39,320 nt of DNA from Candidatus Hydrogenedentota bacterium (GCA_903837785.1 CAILVY010000257.1:1-39320); one strand, 5' to 3'; shown: positions 1-8,992, numbered from the stretch's first letter. Notes: generated by a model from the sequence alone, not told the origin. Made by a program: numbers and translations.

Positions 1-1457
1 AGGAACGATATCGGTTTTTGGCGTTCGATTTGGGGGCCGAGAGTGGCCGCGCGGTACTGGGCACGCTGGAAAAGGGGCGCATCTCGCTCGAGGTAATCCA
101 CCGCTTCCGCACCGAGGGCCTCATCATGCTGGGAACCCGCCAGTGGGATCTCGCCCGCATCTACGAGGAAATGATTGAAGGACTGGCCAAGTGCGCCCGC
201 GAACACGGCCCCGATCTCGATGGCATCGGCGTGGATACGTGGGGCGTCGATTTCGGGCTGCTCGCGCGCGATGGCTCGGTCCTCGCCAACCCGGTGCACT
301 ACCGGGACAAGCGCAATGAGGGCATGCAGGAGTACGCCTTCAGCAAAGTCCCGCGCGCGGACGTCTACCGGGCCACCGGAATCCAGTTTCTTCCCTTCAA
401 TACGGTGTATCAGGTGCTGAGCCTCGTCAAGAACCAGTCCCCGCTGCTCGATGCCGCGGGCTCGCTCCTGTTGATGGGCGACCTCTTCGGCTACCTCCTG
501 AGCGGAACGCCGGCCTGTGAATACACGAACGCCTCCACCACGCAAATGCTCGACCCGTTCACGCGCACCTGGAACAATGACTTGATCCAGAAGCTGGGGT
601 TGCCGCGGGGACTCTTGCTCGATCCCGTGGCGCCCGGAACCGTGCTCGGACCCATCCTCCCCGAGATTGCGGCGCGCACAGGCATCTCCCCGAAGACACT
701 CGTGATTGCACCCGGCACCCACGACACCGCCTCCGCGGTGGCGGCCGTCCCCGTGGCGCGGAACGCCGGGAACTGGTCCTACCTGTCGAGCGGCACCTGG
801 TCCCTGCTCGGCGCGGAACTCGATGCGCCCTGCGTCAATGAACGGGCGCTTGCGGAAGACTTCACAAACGAGGGCGGCGTCGGCGGCAAGATCCGATTCC
901 TCAAGAACATCATCGGACTGTGGCTCGTGCAGGAATGCCGCCGCACCTGGCAGCGCGAAGGCCAAAGCGTGGACTACGCGGCCATGACGGCCGAAGCTGC
1001 GTCGAGCCCGGCGTTTAAAGCGGTCATCAATGTGGACGACCCGCGCCTCATGTCCCCCGAGAACATGCCCTCGACTATCCGGACACTGTGCCAGGAGGGT
1101 GGCCAAGCCATCCCCGAGACGCGCGGAGCCGTGGTTCGTTGCGCGCTCGAGAGCCTCGCATTGAAGTACCGGAAGACGCTGCGTGCGCTCGACGCTACGC
1201 TCGGCCGCGAGACGCAGCGGCTCCATGTGATCGGCGGCGGCGTGCAAAACCGCCTGCTCGGGCAAATGACCGCGGATGCCTGCGGAATTCCCGTGATTGC
1301 AGGTCCCATCGAAGCCACCGCACTCGGCAACCTCGGCGTGCAGGCCATGGCGGCCGGCGCCATAGACTCGCTCGCGTCCATGCGCGAAGTGATTGCCGAA
1401 TCCGTGGAACTGGACCGCTTCGATCCGGGCGACACGGATCCCTGGACAAAGTTGTAG
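1..1457 (+). CDS. rhaB: Rhamnulokinase, 5' end outside the window
   Basis: FGGY-family sugar kinase that phosphorylates L-rhamnulose to rhamnulose-1-phosphate in cytoplasmic rhamnose catabolism. Seen: the reading frame is open to the window edge and the first visible residues (ERYRFLAFDLGAESGR) match the N-terminal ATP-binding strand of the family, so the true start lies just upstream; the TTG at position 18 is an internal Leu codon. Rhamnulokinase-type motifs follow: DTWGVDFGLL, NPVHYRDKR, GTHDTASAVAAVP, SSGTWSLLG, FTNEGGVGGKIRFLKN and IGGGVQN near the C-terminus. The roughly 485 visible residues approach full family length, so only a few residues are missing. The next gene starts 72 bases downstream on the same strand. 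The motif set is close to RhaB rather than to xylulokinase or glycerol kinase, so I am confident of the substrate class. Confidence 0.93.
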   Translation, partial: ERYRFLAFDLGAESGRAVLGTLEKGRISLEVIHRFRTEGLIMLGTRQWDLARIYEEMIEGLAKCAREHGPDLDGIGVDTWGVDFGLLARDGSVLANPVHYRDKRNEGMQEYAFSKVPRADVYRATGIQFLPFNTVYQVLSLVKNQSPLLDAAGSLLLMGDLFGYLLSGTPACEYTNASTTQMLDPFTRTWNNDLIQKLGLPRGLLLDPVAPGTVLGPILPEIAARTGISPKTLVIAPGTHDTASAVAAVPVARNAGNWSYLSSGTWSLLGAELDAPCVNERALAEDFTNEGGVGGKIRFLKNIIGLWLVQECRRTWQREGQSVDYAAMTAEAASSPAFKAVINVDDPRLMSPENMPSTIRTLCQEGGQAIPETRGAVVRCALESLALKYRKTLRALDATLGRETQRLHVIGGGVQNRLLGQMTADACGIPVIAGPIEATALGNLGVQAMAAGAIDSLASMREVIAESVELDRFDPGDTDPWTKL

Positions 1458-1529
1458 TCCGCAAGACGATGGAGGCCTCCGCGCCCGGATGTTGCGCCGG
1501 GCGCGGCCGTTCTCGAACCGGAGACACGT

Positions 1530-3767
1530 GTGGAGACTGCGCTTCGCATGGCATTGGAGGCTGCGGTGGCAGCTTCAAAGGCGCCGGGCGCCGTCGCATA
1601 CGTCGGCACGCCCGAGGAGACGCTGTTTCACGCGGCCACCGGTTTCCGGCAACTGGTCCCATCCCAAGCCCCCGCAAGCATCGACACAGTCTACGATCTC
1701 GCTTCACTGACGAAGGTTGTTGCGACCACGACCGCCCTCATGCTGCTGCGCGCCGACGGCGCGCTTGACCTCGATCAGCCGGTGAGCGATTTCATCCCTT
1801 TGCCGCAGTTCCAGGTCTTCACTATCCGTCATCTGCTGACGCACACTTCCGGATTGCCCGCGCTCAAACCGCTGTATCGAATCGTGAAGAGCGTCAACGA
1901 AATGATCCAGCGCATCTCGTACGTGCCCCTGGAGAGCCCGCCGGGACTTCGGCACATGTACTCCGACCTCGGATTCTTCCTGTTGGGCAAGCTCATCGAA
2001 ATCGCCGCACGCGACTCGCTCGAAGCTTTCTGCTGCCGCCGGATTTTCGAACCGCTCGGCATGCATTCGACCGCATTCAATCCGCCCCAGACATGGGCCG
2101 GGCGTTTTGCCGCGACGGAACAATGCCCCTGGCGGAACCGGATGATTGCCGGCGAAGTCCACGATGAACATGCAAGCGCTGTGGGCGGCGTCGCGGGGCA
2201 TGCCGGCCTCTTCGCCACCGCCGGGGACCTCGCGCGCTTCTGCCGCGGGCTCCTTTCCGGACGCATCCTCCCGGAGAAGACCCTTCTCGAAATGACCCGG
2301 CTTGGCCAGGTCCCCTGTTATCCGTGGCAGGGGCTCGGCTGGCAATTGGACCCGTGGTCCAGCGGTGCCGGCGGCTTCCTCCCCGCGCGCAGCGCCTTCG
2401 GACACACCGGTTGGACCGGCACATGCCTCTGGATGGACCGCGACACCGGCTTCTTCGGCATCCTGCTCAGCAACAACTGCCATCCCACACGCGAACATCG
2501 CGATACCGCAACCCTGCGCCGCGTCTTCTTCCGGCGCCTCTCCGCCTTGCGCTATCCCGGCGTGGCGAACGTCCACACGGGCATTGATCGCGTCATGTGG
2601 GACAATTTCGAGGCGCTCCGGCGCAAACGCACGGCCCTGTTGACGAATCGTGCCGCACTCACTCAGCGCCGCCGCCCCGTCGTGCTTGCGCTTCGGCTCG
2701 ATCCGGAGATCCAATTGCAGCGGCTCTTCGGCCCGGAGCACGGCTTGCGCGGCACAGCGGAGGCCGGAGAACAGGTAAGAGACGAACTGGGCCGGGTCCC
2801 CATCGTGAGCCTCTACGGCGAACGAAAGCGTCCCACGCGGGATCAACTGGCCGGCATCAACCTCTTCGTAATCGACTTGCCGGATATCGGCGCGCGGTAC
2901 TACACGTACATCGCCACGATGAAGGAATGCCTGATTGCCTGTGCCGACGCGGGGGTGCCGGTGCGGGTACTGGACAGGCCGAATCCCACGGGCGGCGTCG
3001 TGCTCGAAGGGCCCATCGCCCGCGTCACGGGCTCGCCGGTCTGCTGCGCCCCCATCCCTGTCCGGCACGGAATGACCCTCGGGGAAATGGCCCTGCACTT
3101 CCGGGACTCCGCCCTCGGCGGCCGCAAACTCGATCTAGAAGTGAGCAAAGTCGATAACTGGCCCCGCGACCTCTTGTTTTCGGCCTGCGCGTTGCCCTGG
3201 TTTCCGCCCTCGCCCAACATGCCCACCCCTGAAACCGCCCTCGTCTACCTCGGCACCTGTCTCTTCGAGGGCACGAACATCAACGAGGGCCGCGGCACAA
3301 AACACCCCTTTCTCCTCCTGGGCGCGCCGTGGCTCGATCCGGACAGGATGCTCGCCGAACTCGATCCGCGCGAATTCGCGGGATGCACCCTCGAATCTGT
3401 CTGCTACACCCCCCGCGCCATTCCGGGAAAGGCGGCCAACCCGCGCCACAAGGATGAATCCTGCCGGGGCATCCGGATTCGCGTCTCCGACCCGGCTGCG
3501 GTCCGGGCCTTCACCCTCGTGGTGGCGCTGCTCCGCGCCATCCGGAAACATCATCCCGAGTCTTTGCGTTTCGAGCCGTCATTCGACGTGCTCGCCGGCG
3601 GTCCCTGGCTGCGTGAACAAATCGAACATGGCATGCCCGCCCAGGAAGTTACGGCTGCCCTGTCGGCCGAGCTGGAGGCCTTCGACAAGACGCGGCCCAG
3701 GCTCTACCCGAGCAGTCAGGAGCTGCTGCAGGCCTGTTCCCCGATCACTCCGCCCCCGGCTGGCTGA
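1530..3767 (+). CDS. Fused serine beta-lactamase-fold hydrolase and NamZ (DUF1343, GH171) exo-muramidase
   Basis: Two-domain protein of 745 residues. Residues 1-340 are a class C beta-lactamase-like serine hydrolase: S59-L-T-K62 (SxxK nucleophile and base), Y144-S-D146 (YxN-type motif) and H292-T-G294 (KTG-type box). Residues about 347-730 are a DUF1343/NamZ domain, recognised by TGID, LLTNRAAL, FGPEHGLRG and LDRPNPTGG. NamZ proteins release MurNAc from the non-reducing end of peptidoglycan chains. In Bacillus subtilis the separate genes amiE (a beta-lactamase-fold muropeptide amidase) and namZ lie in one muropeptide-recycling cluster, so the fusion plausibly joins amidase and muramidase steps. 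This last point is inference. GTG at 1530 is preceded by GGAG at 1520-1523. No signal peptide is evident. The last 23 bases overlap the convergent MATE gene tail to tail. Confidence 0.9.
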   Translation: METALRMALEAAVAASKAPGAVAYVGTPEETLFHAATGFRQLVPSQAPASIDTVYDLASLTKVVATTTALMLLRADGALDLDQPVSDFIPLPQFQVFTIRHLLTHTSGLPALKPLYRIVKSVNEMIQRISYVPLESPPGLRHMYSDLGFFLLGKLIEIAARDSLEAFCCRRIFEPLGMHSTAFNPPQTWAGRFAATEQCPWRNRMIAGEVHDEHASAVGGVAGHAGLFATAGDLARFCRGLLSGRILPEKTLLEMTRLGQVPCYPWQGLGWQLDPWSSGAGGFLPARSAFGHTGWTGTCLWMDRDTGFFGILLSNNCHPTREHRDTATLRRVFFRRLSALRYPGVANVHTGIDRVMWDNFEALRRKRTALLTNRAALTQRRRPVVLALRLDPEIQLQRLFGPEHGLRGTAEAGEQVRDELGRVPIVSLYGERKRPTRDQLAGINLFVIDLPDIGARYYTYIATMKECLIACADAGVPVRVLDRPNPTGGVVLEGPIARVTGSPVCCAPIPVRHGMTLGEMALHFRDSALGGRKLDLEVSKVDNWPRDLLFSACALPWFPPSPNMPTPETALVYLGTCLFEGTNINEGRGTKHPFLLLGAPWLDPDRMLAELDPREFAGCTLESVCYTPRAIPGKAANPRHKDESCRGIRIRVSDPAAVRAFTLVVALLRAIRKHHPESLRFEPSFDVLAGGPWLREQIEHGMPAQEVTAALSAELEAFDKTRPRLYPSSQELLQACSPITPPPAG

Positions 3768-5127
3768 AGATGCTGATCGAGCGCCAGCGTTCCCCGTGGA
3801 AGCGCTGGAACAGCACGCCGCTCACGGAAATGATGTAGAACGTGGCGCCAATCCACGCCCCGTACGCCTCGCCGTGAAGTCCGAACGAAAGGAAGACCGC
3901 CAGCGGCAGGAAGAACAGATACGAACCGACAAACAGGGCGATCATCATCCAGCGCGTGTCGCCTGCGCCGCGCAACGCTCCCATGCACGTGATGTTGATC
4001 GCGTCGAACGCCTGGAATATGGCCGCCAGGATCAGCAGCTTGTGGCCCAGTTCGATCACCGCCGGGTCGCTGCTGAACACGGCCTGGATCAGCGTCTTGC
4101 CATACACGGCGAAGATCACCCCCATACAAACCATGTACCCCATGCACAGCCGGATCGCCGTGTACGTGCGCGCTTTCGCCCGCGGGATGTCGCCCCGCCC
4201 TATCCACTGCCCCACGATCGCCGCAATGCCCTGGTTGACGGCCACCGCCGGCATGAACGATACGTGCATGAAACTGATGGCAAACGTGTGCGCCGCCAGG
4301 GACACTGAACCGAAGTGGCCAACGACCAGGCTCGTGAAGATGCTCCAGTTGAAGATGTCCAGGAACATGCCCGCGCCGCCGGGCAGGCCGATGCGGACCA
4401 GCTCCCGCAGCCGGGGAAGATCGAGATGAAAGTACTTGCGCGTGCCAAATTCGGCACTGAGACTCCCGCGCAGAAAGATCAGTTGCAGCAGGCCCGCCTG
4501 GACGTACTGCGAAATCACTGTCGCCGTGGCCGATCCGTTCACGCCCAGCCGCGGAAAACCCCACACGCCGAATATCAGCAGATAGTTCAGGACCGCGTTG
4601 AGCCCCGTGCCCGCCAGGGCCGCGTACATCGGCACGCGGGGACGGTTGATCGCCTGAAAAAACGCGGCCAGCGCCGTCCCCCAGGCCATCGGGATGTAGC
4701 CCAGGAGCCGGATCTGGAAAAAGCCGATTTCCATCTCCGTCACGGCCGGCCCATGGCCCATCCGCCGGAAGAGAGGGGCGCTGACTGGCCACAACGCCAG
4801 CGCGAGCACGCCCGCGAACGCCGCCAGATAGATTCCCTGCCACGCATAGCGCGCGCAATTTGATTTCTCGTTGCGCCCCAGCGACTGCGCCGCGAAAGTG
4901 CTCACGCAGCCGACAATCCCCAGCAAGACGGTGCTCAGCGTGTACGACCACAGGCCCGCGGATCCCACGGCTGCGGCCGGCTCCGTGCCCAGCTTCCCAA
5001 CCATCCACTTGTCCGTGAAATCCATGATCGTGAAGGACAACGACCCCAGCACGATCGGCCAGGACATCGACATGACCTCGCGCACACCCGTCCATCGGGG
5101 TTCTTTCTCGGGGGTGTCCGTCTGCAT
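3745..5127 (-). CDS. MATE-family multidrug/toxin extrusion transporter
   Basis: Inner-membrane antiporter of the MATE (MatE, NorM/DinF-like) family, 460 residues, the usual length for twelve transmembrane helices. Seen: two homologous halves rich in hydrophobic segments, with the family-like stretches SWPIVLGSLSFTIMDFTDKW near the N-terminus, FFQAINRPRVPMYAALAG in the first half and GALRGAGDTRWMM in the second half. MATE proteins export cationic drugs, metabolites or lipid-linked molecules using sodium or proton gradients; the substrate here cannot be read from sequence. I chose ATG at 5127 because residues upstream in the longer frame have no family character. The ribosome site is weak. The gene is convergent with the NamZ fusion (23-base 3' overlap) and divergent from the regulator at 5283. 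Confidence 0.9.
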   Translation of the reverse strand: MQTDTPEKEPRWTGVREVMSMSWPIVLGSLSFTIMDFTDKWMVGKLGTEPAAAVGSAGLWSYTLSTVLLGIVGCVSTFAAQSLGRNEKSNCARYAWQGIYLAAFAGVLALALWPVSAPLFRRMGHGPAVTEMEIGFFQIRLLGYIPMAWGTALAAFFQAINRPRVPMYAALAGTGLNAVLNYLLIFGVWGFPRLGVNGSATATVISQYVQAGLLQLIFLRGSLSAEFGTRKYFHLDLPRLRELVRIGLPGGAGMFLDIFNWSIFTSLVVGHFGSVSLAAHTFAISFMHVSFMPAVAVNQGIAAIVGQWIGRGDIPRAKARTYTAIRLCMGYMVCMGVIFAVYGKTLIQAVFSSDPAVIELGHKLLILAAIFQAFDAINITCMGALRGAGDTRWMMIALFVGSYLFFLPLAVFLSFGLHGEAYGAWIGATFYIISVSGVLFQRFHGERWRSISIFSQPGAE

Positions 5128-5282
5128 TACGGGGAGGGCCTCTATGGTTGCTGAATCCAGGAATTGTAGTTTCTGAAGCGCACTTGGCACAAACCCGTGA
5201 GGCTTCGCCATTGTCCGGGAATATGCGCACATACGGCGTGTTGAACTGGACAAGCGGAGACGATGGAGTGTAGCCTCTTGGC

Positions 5283-5807
5283 ATGGCAAGCATCGCGCTA
5301 CACGTGGACAATCCCCCGAACCGGCTGGCGTTGAAGGCCATGCTCGAAGCGCATGGCCACCGGATCGTTGCGGAGGGCGCGGATCTTGTGATAACCGAGC
5401 GTCCGGCGCAGGCCGTAACGGAGGCCCGCGAACGGCCCGTTCTCCTCGTGGTTTCCGCCGGCGGCATCGCGGACGCGGTGATTGCCATGCGGCAGGGCGT
5501 GTTTGGCTATGTCTTCTCGCCACTGCAGCCGGGAGAGGCCCCGTTGATGGTTCAGCGCGCGCTCGAAGCGCACGCCGCGGGCCTGACCGGCATTGCCCCG
5601 CCGCCCGAAACGCCCCGCGTGCGGCTCGAAGACGCGGAGATGAATCACATTCTGGACGTGTTGCGGCAGTGCCGGAACAACCAGGCGAAGGCCGCCCGGG
5701 CATTGGGCATCGGACGCAACACGCTCTGGCGGAAATTGAGGCGGTGGGAGCGGGAAAAGAATCTCCCCAGGCCGGGGCCGCCCCAACTGGGCAAGACAAC
5801 GGATTGA
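5283..5807 (+). CDS. Pseudo-receiver plus Fis-type HTH transcriptional regulator
   Basis: A 174-residue protein. Residues 1-95 resemble a shortened response-regulator receiver: IALHVDN at the first strand, ADLVITE at the phosphorylation-site strand, VVSAGG at the Ser/Thr switch and GYVFSPLQP where receivers usually carry the Lys-Pro turn. In my alignment by eye E39 occupies the phospho-Asp position and S79 replaces the conserved Lys, so normal phosphorelay control is unlikely. Residues 117-156 form a Fis/HTH_8 DNA-binding domain (ILDVLRQCRNNQAKAARALG, then GRNTLWRKLRRW). There is no AAA+ domain, so it is not a sigma-54 activator. It lies eight bases upstream of the G1P dehydrogenase gene and probably regulates that operon. 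It could also be an orphan NtrC-type remnant. Confidence 0.75.
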   Translation: MASIALHVDNPPNRLALKAMLEAHGHRIVAEGADLVITERPAQAVTEARERPVLLVVSAGGIADAVIAMRQGVFGYVFSPLQPGEAPLMVQRALEAHAAGLTGIAPPPETPRVRLEDAEMNHILDVLRQCRNNQAKAARALGIGRNTLWRKLRRWEREKNLPRPGPPQLGKTTD

Positions 5808-5815
5808 AGGGTAGT

Positions 5816-7123
5816 ATGGAGAAACTCGGCTGGCAAAGTCTTGGCGCGTCTTTTGATTGTCCCTGCGGTGTCCGGCACGAACTGCCAATCGAACGCTGCC
5901 ATGTTGGAGAGAAGGCCGCGGAAGCATTGGCGGACTTCGCACGGGAACGATGCGGCCGCCTGGCGCTCGTCGTCTCCGATGGCAATACGCGGCACGTTGC
6001 GGGCGAGCAGGTCCTGTCGGCCCTGGGCGCCGCCGGGAAGCGCCTTGCGGAGAAGACCTACCCGTCCGACCCCTTCGAGGCGACGGGCGAACTGGCGCAG
6101 GAAGTCGCCGTGGCAGGCCGAGACGCCGATTTCTACGTTGCCATCGGCGCGGGCACGGTGACGGATCTGGCCAAGTCCGCGGGCGCGGAACAGAAGAAGC
6201 CTGTGCTGGTCTTTCCCACCGCGGCCTCGATGAACGGCTATACGTCCGCGATCACCGCACTCAAGGTTCGGGGGCTCAAGCGCACGCAACCCGTCCGGCC
6301 CGTAACGGGCGTCTTCGCCGATCCCGAAATCGTGGCGACCGCCCCGCAGCGCATGCTGGCGGCCGGCGTCGCCGATTTCCTGTCGAAATGCTCCTCTGCA
6401 AGCGATTGGCGCGCCAGCCACCTCCTGCGCGGCGACTACTACTGCCACCGGCCACGCGAGTTCAACGAAGGCATTCAGGAGCGGCTCTTCGCGGCCGCGC
6501 CCGCGGTCGGACGCGCGGAACCCGAAGCCGTCAAGCTCGTGCTCGAAGCCCTGCTGCTTTCGGGCTTCGGCATGGTGATCGCCGGCTCGTCCGCCCCCGC
6601 TTCCGGCGGCGAACACCTCATCTCGCATTATCTCGACATGAAGCACGCCCTGTATGGAACGCCGAACGACCTGCACGGAACGCAGGTGGGCGTGGCCACC
6701 GTCTATACACTGGGCCTCTGGGAGCGCGTCCTCGCACTGGATCCCGGCACCCTCGACGTGGACCGACTCATCGCCGCGCATCCCGCGCCGGAATTCGTCC
6801 GCGATCTCGTGATGGCGGACTGGGGCCCCAACGTCGGCGAAGAAGTATGGGCGCAGTGGGTGCAAAAGGCCCCCACGCCCGAGGGGCTTCGCGCCGAACT
6901 CGAACGCTTCAAGTCGCTCCTCCCGGATCTGCGCGCCGCCCTGCACGAAGACCTCCAGCCGTCGGCGGTGGTGGCGCAGTGTATCGCGGCCTCGGGCGGA
7001 CCCGTGCGCGCCGAGGACATGCACGCGCCCCGGCTGGAATTTCAGCAGGCCCTTGAACGCGCGCGATATCTGAGAAACCGGTTCACTGTGCTCGATCTTG
7101 CGGCAGAATTGGGACTGACATGA
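5816..7123 (+). CDS. sn-Glycerol-1-phosphate dehydrogenase (AraM/EgsA family)
   Basis: Cytoplasmic NAD(P)H-dependent reduction of dihydroxyacetone phosphate to sn-glycerol-1-phosphate, the backbone enantiomer of archaeal lipids, is the expected reaction. The 435-residue protein belongs to the iron-containing alcohol dehydrogenase/G1PDH fold. Seen: the nucleotide-binding loop GAGTVTD (111-117), FPTAASMNGYTS (133-144), and the metal-site elements GVADFLSK with D187, SGGEH with H267, and LHGTQVG with H288. ATG at 5816 follows a GAAGGG stretch; the longer frame upstream overlaps the regulator and is not family-like. The stop overlaps the next start as ATGA. Bacterial homologues such as AraM act in heptaprenylglyceryl-phosphate synthesis, but no prenyltransferase partner is present in this window, so the pathway is open. 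Confidence 0.87.
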   Translation: MEKLGWQSLGASFDCPCGVRHELPIERCHVGEKAAEALADFARERCGRLALVVSDGNTRHVAGEQVLSALGAAGKRLAEKTYPSDPFEATGELAQEVAVAGRDADFYVAIGAGTVTDLAKSAGAEQKKPVLVFPTAASMNGYTSAITALKVRGLKRTQPVRPVTGVFADPEIVATAPQRMLAAGVADFLSKCSSASDWRASHLLRGDYYCHRPREFNEGIQERLFAAAPAVGRAEPEAVKLVLEALLLSGFGMVIAGSSAPASGGEHLISHYLDMKHALYGTPNDLHGTQVGVATVYTLGLWERVLALDPGTLDVDRLIAAHPAPEFVRDLVMADWGPNVGEEVWAQWVQKAPTPEGLRAELERFKSLLPDLRAALHEDLQPSAVVAQCIAASGGPVRAEDMHAPRLEFQQALERARYLRNRFTVLDLAAELGLT

Positions 7124-8223
7124 TCCCCGCCTTGTGTTTGTGCTTCGCCTGCGGATTCGGCGCTCCGGATGCCGGGCAAGTATCCAAACGCAACGCAGCG
7201 GAAGAATGGAAGATTGTGGAGGCCGCGCTCGAAAGCAGCCCGGATCTCCTGGAGAACCACCGCGGTTTCCTGGCTGCGGTGAAACAGAATCAGGCCCTCG
7301 CGCGCGCGCTTGACACATGGCTCGATCTGAACCTCCTCGCGGAATTCCACGCGCTTGCCCGGGCGGCCGATGAAGCGCTGTACGCTGCGCCCGCCGCCGA
7401 ACGGCTCTTCGATCAGTATTACGACCAGATTGCCCGGGACCCCGAACTCCGAAAGAACGTGGAAGCGCTGCAGCGCACCGAGCTCGATCACGCGCGGAAA
7501 GCGGACTATGCTGAACAACCGCTCAGCAACGGCCTCGATTACTTGCGCGCCAACCCCGATACGGCCGTGCCCCAGCTCCGGCAACCCACGCAAGGCAAGA
7601 CGTTTCCGCGCGAACTGCGCCCCTTTCTCGACGCCTTCAATTCCCGGCCCGATCTGCTGCAGGAGTTCCTCAACACATTCCAGGGAATCACGGCGAACCC
7701 GCTTGCCCAGTCCCGCATCCTTCCGTGGTGGCAAACCGCCCCAGGCTTCGACGCAAACACTGGCGGGGCCTTCAATCGCTTTCACAAGCACCTGCTTGCC
7801 CATCCCAGCCGCTATTGGGCCTGGCACGAATGGAACCTGACCCTTGCCGCCGAGGTTCGGTTGCGCACTTGGGTTCGATACTGGTTCCGGAAAGAACGAC
7901 GAGTTCCCGATCTCGATGAACGCTACGATCGCTATCTCGATCTGCTGCGCAAGCAACCCGATTACGCTGTCCGCGCCGAGTCCCGTTGGAGCAGGCAGTC
8001 CGGACCCGCGCCCGTCTGGCCCCCAGGAACCGACCCTCCCGTCCTGCCCAAGTGGACGCCGCCCGAGCGGGCCGTCGGTCAAGGCCAGCCGCACCCCCGC
8101 TATACGATGCCTGAGAAGCCGGGTCGTCCCGAAGTCAGGCGCCCTGACAGGCCCAAAATGCCGGACATGCCCACAATGACCGCGCCGCACTCGAACGAAT
8201 CCTCTCGTGCGCCGGCGAAGTGA
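7120..8223 (+). CDS. Unknown exported helical protein with Pro-rich tail
   Basis: I do not recognise this 367-residue protein. Its start overlaps the G1P dehydrogenase stop by four bases, so translation is probably coupled. The first 15-18 residues (MIPALCLCFACGFG) are hydrophobic and may be a short signal sequence, though the usual basic N-region is missing. Residues 25-280 are predominantly helical, with recurring acidic-proline helix starts (SSPDLLENH, RDPELRKN, RANPDTAV, RPDLLQEF, KQPDYAV), which suggests a degenerate helical repeat. The segment around 190-260 is rich in Trp and Tyr (ILPWWQTAP, HPSRYWAWHEWNL, WVRYWFRKE). The last roughly 90 residues are Pro-, Arg- and Lys-rich and likely disordered. 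No catalytic motif is apparent. Confidence 0.7.
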   Translation: MIPALCLCFACGFGAPDAGQVSKRNAAEEWKIVEAALESSPDLLENHRGFLAAVKQNQALARALDTWLDLNLLAEFHALARAADEALYAAPAAERLFDQYYDQIARDPELRKNVEALQRTELDHARKADYAEQPLSNGLDYLRANPDTAVPQLRQPTQGKTFPRELRPFLDAFNSRPDLLQEFLNTFQGITANPLAQSRILPWWQTAPGFDANTGGAFNRFHKHLLAHPSRYWAWHEWNLTLAAEVRLRTWVRYWFRKERRVPDLDERYDRYLDLLRKQPDYAVRAESRWSRQSGPAPVWPPGTDPPVLPKWTPPERAVGQGQPHPRYTMPEKPGRPEVRRPDRPKMPDMPTMTAPHSNESSRAPAK

Positions 8224-8248
8224 CAGGAAAGACCAGGAGAAAGGGAAG

Positions 8249-8992
8249 ATGATTGGCAGTGATTCGGCCTCCAACAGGGACGTCCAGACGCCGCGTACGA
8301 TAATTCCTGTGAGTGCGAGTATCGTGGCCATCGGCTTGGCCGCGACGTTACTCGCCACTCTCGTCGCGGCCTGCGGTGCAACGTTTGCCCGGCTCATCTT
8401 CCTGTGGGCCGCCGCCGCCGGCGCTTTGGGCATCGCGATGGCCCTGTCGGAGCGTGCCAATCGATGGGCTTGGGTCTGTCTTGGCTTATCCTTGGCGCTG
8501 CTTTCGGGAAACCTGCTCGTGGCCCGACTCGCCTACGGCCTTCATTTGAATGCGCTCATCCTTGGGACACCGCTGATCGGCGTCCTGCTGTTGGCGCCCT
8601 TCCTTGCACCACGGCTTCGTCAGCCCGGCGCGTCCGTGTTCAGGCACTTCCTCTTCATTTGGCTGGCCCCGACGCTCCTCGCGTTGTTGCCCATCATCTT
8701 CACAGCGCTTCTGGTGCCCGGCCATATGCCAAGAAAGGTCTTTCTGGGCATTCTCCTTGGTCTTCCATGCGGCCCGTGGGCAACCCAGGCTGCAAAACTC
8801 GTGTCCTTTCCGAATGCGGGCGAATTCTTCTCCCTGCCGCTGGCCCTCGTTTTCTCCGCCACCTTGGGGGCCGCGCTGTATTTCGGACTCTCCCGGAGAC
8901 GTTGGGCCGCCCATGGGTTCGCGCTCTTTGCCTGGCTGATCATCGGCTGGACAGCCATCGCCATCGGCCAACTCGCCAATTGCCTCGAGTAA
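8249..8992 (+). CDS. Unknown polytopic membrane protein
   Basis: A 247-residue protein with about seven hydrophobic segments, near residues 20-43, 49-69, 75-97, 98-118, 130-160, 190-212 and 218-240. It has no family signature I can name. ATG at 8249 is favoured over the longer frame from 8207 because AGGAGAAAGGGA lies directly upstream. It sits 25 bases after the exported helical protein and in the same direction, so it is probably the last gene of the operon starting at 5283. A role in membrane or envelope function would fit the G1P dehydrogenase context, but that is inference only. Confidence 0.7.
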   Translation: MIGSDSASNRDVQTPRTIIPVSASIVAIGLAATLLATLVAACGATFARLIFLWAAAAGALGIAMALSERANRWAWVCLGLSLALLSGNLLVARLAYGLHLNALILGTPLIGVLLLAPFLAPRLRQPGASVFRHFLFIWLAPTLLALLPIIFTALLVPGHMPRKVFLGILLGLPCGPWATQAAKLVSFPNAGEFFSLPLALVFSATLGAALYFGLSRRRWAAHGFALFAWLIIGWTAIAIGQLANCLE

